DNA of 64,000 nucleotides, taken from the NCBI RefSeq assembly GCF_000285595.1, contig NZ_HE611064.1, positions 448,993 to 512,992 of the forward strand, given 5' to 3'. This DNA is from Kurthia senegalensis. GTDB taxonomy: Bacteria > Bacillota > Bacilli > Bacillales_A > Planococcaceae. Position numbers and translations under genes: made by a program. The notes under the pieces are model-generated. The model had not been told where the DNA came from. It saw nothing but the letters and a program-made list of their open reading frames with translations, and did no database searches. Below, piece after piece: positions 56,491-64,000 of this stretch (its first letter is position 1; each line of letters starts with the position of its first letter).

Positions 56491-57879
56491 CTATAAAATA
56501 AACTCTGACAAATCTTTGTTACGAATGATATGTCCTAGTTTGCCATCTACATATTGCGGCGTAATATCAATATGAGCTGGTGCGATATCAGAAGCCTCGA
56601 ATGAAAGATCTTCTAATAATTTTTCTAAAATGGTATGCAAACGACGAGCACCGATATTATCGGTATTTTGGTTTACATCCATTGCGACTTCTGCAAGACG
56701 ATCAATCGCATCATCTGTGAAGTTCACTTCAATACCTTCCGTTTCAAGAAGCGCTTTGTATTGAGCAATTAACGAATGATCCGGCTCTTTTAAAATACGA
56801 ATGAAATCTTCTTTCGTCAATTTCTCTAATTCCACACGAATCGGGAAACGACCTTGAAGTTCTGGAATAAGATCAGACGGCTTAGACATGTGGAAAGCAC
56901 CTGCAGCGATAAATAACATAAAGTCTGTACGTACCGCTCCGTACTTCGTATTCACAGTCGATCCTTCTACGATTGGTAAAATATCACGTTGAACGCCTTC
57001 ACGTGAAACGCCTGGTTGACTACTGTTACCTTTTACAGCAATTTTATCGATTTCATCGATAAAAATAATCCCCATTTGTTCTGCACGACGAATTGCTTCT
57101 TCAGCTACTTCATCCGAATCGATTAATTTATTCGCTTCTTCAATCGTTAATACAAGACGCGCTTCTTCTACTTGCAGACGACGTTTTTTCTTTTTCTTCG
57201 GCATCATGTTTGATAACATATCGCCCATACCAGTACCGCTCATGTCCATACCAGGCATTCCTGGCATCATCATCATGCTCGGTTGTTCTTCTACTTCGAC
57301 AGTTACCCATTCTTTTTCGAGTTTACCTGCCGCTAAATCTTCCGCAATTTGCGAACGTTTTACGCGAACTTGTGCATCTTCTGGTTCTTCTTCATCATCT
57401 TGTTGATTACCGAAAAACATTTCGAAAGGGTTGCCCATAGAAGGTTGTTTTTTCTTACGCATACTTGGTACTAACAGCTTCACAAGTTGTTCATTCGCTA
57501 ATCTTTCAGCAGCATCATGAACTTCTGCTTGTTTTTCTTCTTTCACTAATCGATTCGCTACTTCTACTAAATCACGTACCATTGATTCTACATCGCGGCC
57601 GACATAACCTACTTCTGTAAATTTTGTTGCCTCAACTTTTAAAAATGGTGCTTTGACAAGTTTCGCAATACGACGTGCGATTTCTGTTTTCCCTACGCCA
57701 GTAGGGCCGATCATTAAAATGTTTTTAGGAATCACTTCCTCGCGCATTTCATCTGATAGCTTTTGACGACGATAACGATTGCGTAAAGCAACCGAAACCG
57801 ATTTTTTTGCTTCCGTTTGACCGACGATATAGCGATTTAAATACTCTGTCATTTGTTTTGGTGTTAGTTGATTACTCAT
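56491..57879 (-). CDS. hslU: HslU/ClpY, ATPase subunit of the HslUV protease
   Basis: AAA+ unfoldase that feeds proteins to HslV. The 462 residues have Walker A GPTGVGKT (58-65), a long I domain (about 110-240) including a Met/Pro/Gly-rich stretch ([13 protein letters not shown]), Walker [11 protein letters not shown] and the C-terminal LSEFIL tail that inserts into HslV. Its start overlaps the hslV stop by 4 nt. Confidence 0.97.
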   Translation of the reverse strand: MSNQLTPKQMTEYLNRYIVGQTEAKKSVSVALRNRYRRQKLSDEMREEVIPKNILMIGPTGVGKTEIARRIAKLVKAPFLKVEATKFTEVGYVGRDVESMVRDLVEVANRLVKEEKQAEVHDAAERLANEQLVKLLVPSMRKKKQPSMGNPFEMFFGNQQDDEEEPEDAQVRVKRSQIAEDLAAGKLEKEWVTVEVEEQPSMMMMPGMPGMDMSGTGMGDMLSNMMPKKKKKRRLQVEEARLVLTIEEANKLIDSDEVAEEAIRRAEQMGIIFIDEIDKIAVKGNSSQPGVSREGVQRDILPIVEGSTVNTKYGAVRTDFMLFIAAGAFHMSKPSDLIPELQGRFPIRVELEKLTKEDFIRILKEPDHSLIAQYKALLETEGIEVNFTDDAIDRLAEVAMDVNQNTDNIGARRLHTILEKLLEDLSFEASDIAPAHIDITPQYVDGKLGHIIRNKDLSEFIL

Positions 57880-58427
57880 GCGTCCAAGTCCTCCACAATA
57901 ATATTATGGTTCGTAAATACACAAATATCCGATGCTGTTTCTAAAGAAGCTTTAGCAATTTCTTTAGCAGTCATTTGTTCACCTGCATGTTTTTGCAACG
58001 CACGTCCTGCTGCCAAAGCGTAATTCCCACCAGATCCGATTGCTAAAATGCCATCGTCTGGCTCAATAACTTCACCAGAACCCGAAACGAGTAGCAACGT
58101 TTCTTTATTCATTACGAGTAATAGCGCTTCTAATTTTTGAAGCATTTTATCTCCACGCCATTGCTTTGCTACTTCTACTGCAGCACGTTGTAAATTACCA
58201 TTGTACTCTAGCAAACGTCCTTCAAACATCTCAAAAAGTGTAAAGGCATCCGCTACTGAACCTGCAAAGCCTGCCAGTACTTGACCGTTATATAGTCGAC
58301 GTACTTTTCTTGCTGTATTTTTCATAATAACTGATTGGCCAAGTGTCACTTGTCCGTCACCAGCCATTGCGCTATGTCCTTTATGCTGAATCGCAAAAAT
58401 GGTCGTTGCATGCATTTGCATATCCAC
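57876..58427 (-). CDS. hslV: HslV/ClpQ, protease subunit of HslUV
   Basis: Proteasome-like threonine peptidase. The 183 residues include [12 protein letters not shown] with Thr8/Thr9 as the probable N-terminal nucleophile after removal of a short propeptide, GDGQVTLG and [14 protein letters not shown]. In B. subtilis the N-terminus has a serine (MSSFHATT) reported as nucleophile; here no serine precedes the threonines. Start is taken as GTG 58427, 9 nt after AGGAG; ATGs at codons 3 and 5 are alternatives. Confidence 0.95.
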   Translation of the reverse strand: MDMQMHATTIFAIQHKGHSAMAGDGQVTLGQSVIMKNTARKVRRLYNGQVLAGFAGSVADAFTLFEMFEGRLLEYNGNLQRAAVEVAKQWRGDKMLQKLEALLLVMNKETLLLVSGSGEVIEPDDGILAIGSGGNYALAAGRALQKHAGEQMTAKEIAKASLETASDICVFTNHNIIVEDLDA

Positions 58428-58447
58428 AATAAGTCACTCCTCTTTTT

Positions 58448-59344
58448 TTATGCTCTTGGATGAGCATTCATATAAGTATTTCGAAGATGTTCTTTCGTAA
58501 CATGTGTATAAACTTGTGTAGATGATAAAGAAGAATGTCCGAGCAATTCTTGCACCGTACGCAAATCAGCGCCATTATTCAACAAATGTGTGGCGAATGT
58601 GTGCCGCAACATATGTGGATAAATAACACCATGCATATTGGCCTTCTTTATCATTTCATTAAGTATAAAACGAACACCACGTGCCGTGAGTTCCCCACCA
58701 CGTAAATTGACAAATACGTGTGAATGCTCTGTTTTTACGAGTTTTGCTCGCGTTTCAGTTATGTAGCGTTGAAGCGCTTCATGCGCATAATGTCCAAATG
58801 GAACGTAACGTTCTTTTCGACCTTTCCCCATGACACGTATGATATCGAGTGTAAAATCTATGTCTTGCAAACGTAAAGATGTTAGTTCACTCACTCGTAT
58901 GCCGGTTGCATATAATAACTCTAACAAAGCCATATTTCGGATTGACTGATGGTCATCCCCCTCCGAAGCGGCAAAGAGTGTTGTTAATTCTTCTTCATAA
59001 AAGAATCGAGGCAAGCGACTTTCTTTTTTAGGGTGATAAAGCGCTTGGAAAGCGGCATCATCTAATTCAAATTCTTTATTTAAAAAGCGAAAGAACGAAC
59101 GAATCGCTGAAATTTTCCGCGAAATCGTAGCACGTGCTTTCTGTTCGTTATAAAGTTGTGTGACGAATAATCGAGCATGTACATATTCAACATCTTCTAA
59201 TCTAGATACCCCTTCCCGCTGTAAAAACGCAAAAAATTGCTGTAAATCTTTTTCGTAATTACTCGCGGTCAATGGTGAATAATTTTTCTCTAATTTTATA
59301 TACGTCATAAAAGATGTTAATGCTTGTTCTTTAATCAAATCCAT
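58448..59344 (-). CDS. xerC: Tyrosine recombinase XerC (CodV)
   Basis: Site-specific recombinase that resolves chromosome dimers at dif with its XerD partner. The start at 59344 gives 298 residues, the normal size. Catalytic set: Arg150 (TGIRVSEL), Lys174 (GKGRKER), His244 and Arg247 (HMLRHTF), His270 (LGHSS) and nucleophile Tyr279. First gene of the operon, with promoter at 59431-59459. Context (hslV, hslU, codY after it) identifies it as XerC/CodV rather than XerD. Confidence 0.96.
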   Translation of the reverse strand: MDLIKEQALTSFMTYIKLEKNYSPLTASNYEKDLQQFFAFLQREGVSRLEDVEYVHARLFVTQLYNEQKARATISRKISAIRSFFRFLNKEFELDDAAFQALYHPKKESRLPRFFYEEELTTLFAASEGDDHQSIRNMALLELLYATGIRVSELTSLRLQDIDFTLDIIRVMGKGRKERYVPFGHYAHEALQRYITETRAKLVKTEHSHVFVNLRGGELTARGVRFILNEMIKKANMHGVIYPHMLRHTFATHLLNNGADLRTVQELLGHSSLSSTQVYTHVTKEHLRNTYMNAHPRA

Positions 59345-59430
59345 TTCAGAACACCTCTCTCCTGTTCGTCTATAGTTATTCTCGCACGGATGATGCGATT
59401 TATAAAGCAAGACGCTCTTGAAAAACGTAG

Positions 59431-59459
59431 ATTGTAATTATTTTCTGTCAATTCAACAA
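59431..59459 (-). promoter_or_regulatory. Candidate sigma-A promoter for xerC-hslV-hslU-codY
   Basis: Minus strand TTGTTG (59454-59459), 17-nt spacer and TACAAT (59431-59436), about 85 nt before the xerC start. Confidence 0.55.
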
Positions 59460-59513
59460 AGAATCCTTAAAATTTCGTTATAAGATTCAGATAAAAGAGT
59501 TTGTGTGTTCATC

Positions 59514-59550
59514 AAAAAAGCCCTTAAAAGTATAACAACTTTAAAGGGCT
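59514..59550 (-). terminator. Terminator after trmFO
   Basis: Minus-strand stem AGCCCTT/AAGGGCT with a long A/T-rich inner part and six T residues after it. Confidence 0.8.
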
Positions 59551-59606
59551 AAGGCAACTTTATTTATAAAATGTCTTGTTCCGTGTAATAGAAACCATTT
59601 GCTTGA

Positions 59607-60917
59607 TTATAATTCTGTTTTTTCTTGGAAGTTTTTCAACGCTTCTAAAGCGCGAGCCGCATGGCGTTCCCCACGTTCTTGTTTCGATTTAATTCGCTCG
59701 CCTAAGTCTGGGAATAAACCAAAGTTTACATTCATCGGTTGGAAATGTTTTGCATCTGCTTCTGTAATATAACGAGCCATACTCCCAAGTGCTGTTTCTT
59801 TCGGGAAAATAACTGGTTGTTGTTCAAGTGCTAAATGCGCTGCGTTAATTCCGGCAACTAAACCTGCACCTGCTGATTCAACATATCCTTCTACACCTGT
59901 CATTTGACCTGCGAAAAATAATGTTGGTTTCGCTTTTAATTGATACGTTGGTGACAATACTTTCGGAGAGTTAATAAACGTATTACGATGCATCACGCCG
60001 TAGCGTACAATTTCCACATTTTCTAAACCTGGAATCATGCGGAATACACGTTTTTGTTCGCCCCATTTTAAATGCGTTTGGAAACCCACGATGTTGTAAA
60101 GTGTTCCTGCCGCATCATCTTGACGAAGTTGCACGACAGCGTATGGACGTTTATCCGTCTTCGGATCTTCTAAACCAACTGGCTTCATCGGACCGAATAA
60201 CATCGTTTTCTCCCCGCGTTCTGCCATTACTTCAATCGGCATACAGCCTTCAAAATATTTTTCTTTCTCAAATTCTTTTAAAGGTGCTTTTTCTGCTGTA
60301 ATCAGTGCGTCACGGAATGCTTCAAATTCTTCTTGGTTCATCGGACAGTTTAAGTAAGCCGCTTCCCCTTTATCATAACGTGATTTCAAATAAACTTTAT
60401 CCATATCGATCGTATCTTTTTCGATAATTGGTGCTGCTGCATCGTAAAAGTATAAATAATCTTGACCCGTAATGTCACGTACTTTTTCAGCTAATGCTGG
60501 AGAAGTTAGAGGACCTGTCGCAATAATTGTGATACCTTCAGGAATTTCTGTTACTTCTTCATTAATTACTTCTACGTTCGGATGATTTTTAACTTTTTCA
60601 GTAATGTAGCCCGAAAATTCGTGACGGTCTACCGCAAGGGCACCACCAGCTGGAACGGAACAATGGTCTGCAGCTTCAATAATAACAGAATCTAATTGAC
60701 GCATTTCTTCTTTAATTACGCCAACAGCATTTGTTAAATTATTTGCACGTAAAGAGTTTGAACAAACTAATTCGGCAAATTTATCTGTATGGTGAGCGGG
60801 TGTTTGTTTCACAGGGCGCATTTCGAATAGACGTACTTTCACGCCACGCTTAGCGATTTGCCAAGCAGCCTCACTTCCTGCAAGACCTGCTCCAATTACA
60901 TTTACGATTGGTGTCAT
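59607..60917 (-). CDS. trmFO: tRNA m5U54 methyltransferase TrmFO (folate/FAD-dependent)
   Basis: Makes ribothymidine at position 54 of tRNA with methylenetetrahydrofolate and FADH2. The 436 residues begin with the FAD-binding [12 protein letters not shown] (7-18) and have the catalytic Cys52 in [10 protein letters not shown]. Length and context (topA before, xerC after) match B. subtilis Gid/TrmFO. It stands after the topA terminator, so a promoter is expected in 60918-61012; I saw no clear pair. Confidence 0.97.
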   Translation of the reverse strand: MTPIVNVIGAGLAGSEAAWQIAKRGVKVRLFEMRPVKQTPAHHTDKFAELVCSNSLRANNLTNAVGVIKEEMRQLDSVIIEAADHCSVPAGGALAVDRHEFSGYITEKVKNHPNVEVINEEVTEIPEGITIIATGPLTSPALAEKVRDITGQDYLYFYDAAAPIIEKDTIDMDKVYLKSRYDKGEAAYLNCPMNQEEFEAFRDALITAEKAPLKEFEKEKYFEGCMPIEVMAERGEKTMLFGPMKPVGLEDPKTDKRPYAVVQLRQDDAAGTLYNIVGFQTHLKWGEQKRVFRMIPGLENVEIVRYGVMHRNTFINSPKVLSPTYQLKAKPTLFFAGQMTGVEGYVESAGAGLVAGINAAHLALEQQPVIFPKETALGSMARYITEADAKHFQPMNVNFGLFPDLGERIKSKQERGERHAARALEALKNFQEKTEL

Positions 60918-61012
60918 GTTGTGTTACCTACTTTCATTCATCATTTGCGTTTTTTCGCAATCTAAAACTCATTTTAACAGTTGAAGCATTAAAAAACCAC
61001 CGTATTTTAACG

Positions 61013-61048
61013 CAAAAAAAACTAGCACAACAATCAATTGTGCTAGTT
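61013..61048 (-). terminator. Terminator after topA
   Basis: Minus-strand stem AACTAGCACAA/TTGTGCTAGTT (11 bp) with a 7-nt loop, followed by eight T residues. Confidence 0.95.
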
Positions 61049-61056
61049 CCTTAAAG

Positions 61057-63144
61057 TTATTTCTCAACGACCTCTTCTTTATAGTCGCATTCCGTACATT
61101 GAACTTGTGTTCCTTTTTTAACTTTTTTCTCAACGAGTAAATGATCGCCTTTCGGACATTTACGCGCAATCGGTTTGTCCCAAGAAACAAAATCACATTC
61201 TGGATAACGATTACAGCCGTAGAATACTCGTTTCGTTTTACTTTTACGTTCAACGATTTCGCCTTCGTGACACGTCGGACATTTCACGCCGATTTCTTTC
61301 ACGATGGCTTTCGTATTACGACATTCCGGGAAATTACTACAAGCCATAAATTTACCGTAACGACCAAGTTTATAAACCATCGGATGACCACACAATTCAC
61401 AATCTTCGCCTGCTGGTTCATCTTTAATTTCAACTTTCTCCATCGCTACTTCTGCATGGCGTAAACTTTTCTCAAAGTCTTGATAAAATGCATCGATAAT
61501 TTCGACCCATTTCGTATTCCCTTCCTCTACGCTGTCCAAATCTTTTTCCATTTTCGCTGTAAATTCAATGTTAATAATTTCAGGGAAAAATTCATTTACA
61601 AGAGAATGAACAATTTCGCCGAGTTCCGTCGGTACGAAACGTTTCGTTTCAAGCGTAACATATCCACGTTTTTGAATCGTATCAAGTGTTGGCGCATATG
61701 TTGATGGACGACCTATACCTAGTTCTTCAAGCGTTTTTACTAAACGTGCTTCTGAGAAACGTGGTGGTGGCTGTGTGAAATGTTGTTTCGGTTCGATTTC
61801 TAGACTCTTCACAACATCGCCTTCTTGCATTGGTGGCAATAACTTGTCTTTTGATTTATCTTCTTTCGAATCGTCATTTCCTTCAATATATACTTTCATA
61901 AACCCAGGGAATTTCACATGTGAGCCCGTTGCACGGAACATCACCTCACCATTTACTAAATCAGATGTAACCGTATCTAAAACAGCAGGTGCCATTTGAC
62001 TTGCGATGAATCGTTCCCAAATCAAACGATATAAACGCAGTTGGTCACGCGCTAAAATCGCTTTTAACTGATCTGGATGACGCATTGTTGAAGTCGGACG
62101 AATCGCTTCATGCGCATCTTGTGCTTTTTCTGATTTTTTCGCTTGTTGCGTAACTGGTGTCGTATACTCTTCACCGTACGTTTCTTGAATGTATGTGTAT
62201 GCTTCTTTTTTAGCTGTTTCAGATATACGTGTTGAATCGGTACGCATATACGTAATTAAACCGGTAATGCCTTCTTTTTTACCAAGGTCGATTCCTTCGT
62301 AAAGTTGTTGAGCAAGCATCATCGTTTTCTTCGCACGGAAATTTAGTTTTCGTGCTGCTTCTTGTTGTAAAGAAGATGTTGTAAACGCTGCTGCTGCATT
62401 TCGTTTACGTTCTCTTTTTACAACTTTCGCTACATTAAATTCTTCACCTTTGATTTGTTTTAAAATTTCTTGAACTTCTGCCTCTGTTGATAGTTTAACT
62501 TTATCTTTTCCTACACCGTAAAATAGCGCATCGAATGATTTACTACTTTTTTCGAATTGACCGTCAATTGTCCAATATTCTTCGGGTTGGAATTTTTTAA
62601 TTTCATTTTCACGGTCGATAATTAAGCGTAGTGCAATCGATTGCACACGACCTGCAGAAAGACCTTTTTTGACTTTCTTCCATAGTAATGGACTAATGTT
62701 ATAACCAACAAGTCTATCTAAAATACGACGCGCTTGCTGTGCATCGACTAAATCCATATCGATTGGTCTTGGATGTTTGAAAGATTCTTTAATAGCATCT
62801 TTCGTAATCTCATTGAAAACCACGCGACAATTCGATTCTTTATCGATGTTTAATGCTGTAGCCAAATGCCATGCAATCGCTTCCCCTTCGCGGTCTGGAT
62901 CGGCTGCGAGAAAGACTTTTTTCGCTTTTTTCGCTGCATTTTTTAAATCTTGTAAAACGGGACCCTTACCACGAATTGTAATGTATTTCGGTTCATAGTT
63001 ATTTTCTGTGTCAATCCCCGTTTGACTGCGAGGAAGATCCCGAACGTGTCCAATTGAAGCCTTCACTTTATATTTTTTCCCTAAATATCGCTCGATTGTT
63101 TTTGCTTTTGCGGGCGATTCTACGATTACTAAATAATCTGCCAT
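61057..63144 (-). CDS. topA: DNA topoisomerase I (type IA)
   Basis: Relaxes negative supercoils. The 695 residues (B. subtilis 691) have the N-terminal TOPRIM domain ([30 protein letters not shown]), the active-site tyrosine in YMRTDSTRI, and three C-terminal zinc ribbons (CELC...CSNFPEC, CPTC...CNRYPEC, CPKG...CTEC). It follows dprA by about 75 nt. Confidence 0.97.
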   Translation of the reverse strand: MADYLVIVESPAKAKTIERYLGKKYKVKASIGHVRDLPRSQTGIDTENNYEPKYITIRGKGPVLQDLKNAAKKAKKVFLAADPDREGEAIAWHLATALNIDKESNCRVVFNEITKDAIKESFKHPRPIDMDLVDAQQARRILDRLVGYNISPLLWKKVKKGLSAGRVQSIALRLIIDRENEIKKFQPEEYWTIDGQFEKSSKSFDALFYGVGKDKVKLSTEAEVQEILKQIKGEEFNVAKVVKRERKRNAAAAFTTSSLQQEAARKLNFRAKKTMMLAQQLYEGIDLGKKEGITGLITYMRTDSTRISETAKKEAYTYIQETYGEEYTTPVTQQAKKSEKAQDAHEAIRPTSTMRHPDQLKAILARDQLRLYRLIWERFIASQMAPAVLDTVTSDLVNGEVMFRATGSHVKFPGFMKVYIEGNDDSKEDKSKDKLLPPMQEGDVVKSLEIEPKQHFTQPPPRFSEARLVKTLEELGIGRPSTYAPTLDTIQKRGYVTLETKRFVPTELGEIVHSLVNEFFPEIINIEFTAKMEKDLDSVEEGNTKWVEIIDAFYQDFEKSLRHAEVAMEKVEIKDEPAGEDCELCGHPMVYKLGRYGKFMACSNFPECRNTKAIVKEIGVKCPTCHEGEIVERKSKTKRVFYGCNRYPECDFVSWDKPIARKCPKGDHLLVEKKVKKGTQVQCTECDYKEEVVEK

Positions 63145-63218
63145 GTTGGTTCCCCCTTATGAGAGGTGAAGTTTTAAAATTGAAAACAAATACCTGTTGC
63201 AAAATGTATAACAGAAAT

Positions 63219-64000
63219 TCAAGTTTTGCAACCATTTTTCATTTCGATTTTAAAATTATGCGCTAATTCTTCCACAATTTGAGAGCCATTCCATACTAAT
63301 CTAGCACCATCTGACGCCAATTCATGGGGTAATTCAGATAAGGAAGAAAAAATATTTCCTGGAACGACAAAAATTTCCCTTCCGTGAGAAATGGCATAGT
63401 CGACAGTGGAACGTGTTCCGCTCTTTTTTTCTGCCTCTGTCACGATCACCCCTTGACTCAACCCACTAATAATTCGATTGCGCATCGGAAATCGCCAACG
63501 AGCTGGAGAAACGTAAGGTGGGTATTCTGTCACAACGAGTTGTTCAGCAACCAACTTGTCGTACAAACCGCGATGTTCACTCGGATACAAATGATCGAAC
63601 CCATGCCCTAAAACCGCCACAGTCCCCCCTTTTAAAAGTATTGTCGCTTCATGAGCCATTTTGTCGGCTCCCTTCGCCAAACCGCTCACAACCCTAAAAT
63701 TTTCCTTTAAAAGTGGTGGCAGTAGTACTTTTACGATGTTAGACGTATAAGCAGAAGCTTTTCGAGAACCAACAATCGCAATTTTCTTCTCATCATGCAA
63801 CAACCTTTTATCACCTTTTGAATACAAAACGACAGGTGGATCGTACGTTTGCGACAATAAAGCTGGATAATCTTCATCTAAAATTGTCGTCACTTCAATG
63901 CCTTTCATTGCGTAATAGGCAATAAAGTCTTTCTCTGCATTTTTTTTGAAGAAAGGAATGGATTAATGTACAGGTCTTTTCAGAAATATGAAGCACTTGC
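63219..64000 (-). CDS. dprA: DNA processing protein DprA/Smf (frameshifted, 5' end outside window)
   Basis: Loads RecA on incoming single-stranded DNA in transformation. The long frame has the Rossmann core IAIVGSRKASAY, GLAKGADKMAH and GHGFDHLYP. Upstream, the frame meets a stop, but removing one A from the eight-A run at plus 63940-63947 links it to HISEKTCTLIHSFLQK, giving a continuous DprA N-terminal part through NAEKDFIAYYAMKG into LDEDYPALL. The start lies beyond base 64000. ATG 63908, with no ribosome site, is therefore probably not a real start. Confidence 0.85.

Overview
The window looks like the chromosome of a low-GC, flagellated Firmicute of order Bacillales. Gene order follows the Bacillus subtilis dprA-topA-trmFO-xerC-hslVU-codY-fla/che-rpsB-tsf-pyrH-frr-uppS-cdsA-dxr-rseP-proS-polC-rimP-nusA-infB-rbfA-truB-ribC-rpsO-pnpA-asd-dapA backbone almost gene for gene. 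All recognised genes lie on the minus strand, so the biological reading direction is from 64000 down to 1. Between mlpA and asd, the sporulation genes found there in spore formers (ymxH, spoVFA, spoVFB) are absent, as are ylxY after pnpA and dapG between asd and dapA. A motile non-spore-forming member of the Planococcaceae/Caryophanaceae, such as a Kurthia-like organism, fits this best. The genus is an inference.

Layout in transcription order. (1) 64000-55626: DNA uptake and topology (dprA, topA), tRNA methylation (trmFO), then the xerC-hslV-hslU-codY operon. (2) 55625-55091: a 535-nt regulatory region holding the codY terminator, two candidate promoters, a hairpin and a CodY-box-like sequence. 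(3) 55090-28762: one long fla/che operon with basal body and rod (flgB, flgC, fliE, fliF), switch and export (fliG, fliH, fliI, fliJ, fliM, fliY, fliP, fliQ, fliR, flhA, flhB), hook (fliK, flgD, flgE), placement GTPases (flhF, flhG) and chemotaxis (cheY, cheB, cheA, cheW, cheC, cheD), ending in a small membrane protein. (4) 28690-26937: a terminator, then sigD with its own extended -10 promoter, a conserved small protein and swrB. (5) 26922-13157: translation, lipid and replication housekeeping genes. (6) 13146-8: the rimP-nusA-infB-rbfA operon, truB-ribC, rpsO, pnpA, mlpA, asd and the start of dapA.

The strongest unexpected signal is eight genes broken by a single-base length change in a coding-strand A-run: dprA, fliM, fliZ, flhB, flhG, cheB, dxr and nusA. 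In seven of them a one-base correction yields a full-length protein of family-typical size; dprA leaves the window, but its frame is restored too. nusA and dxr are essential in relatives. Homopolymer sequencing error is therefore the leading explanation; transcriptional slippage or phase variation would be the exciting alternative. I annotate each as one gene spanning both frames.

Other points of interest are a translation initiation factor IF2 that lacks its first N-terminal domain behind a structured leader, a candidate NusA-dependent attenuator ahead of rimP-nusA, a hairpin placed exactly between the ribosome binding site and start codon of swrD, two hairpins ahead of flgE, and a 13-unit pentapeptide repeat in the FliY linker. 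I found no mobile elements, tRNA, rRNA or CRISPR array. I did not find a clearly new multi-gene system.
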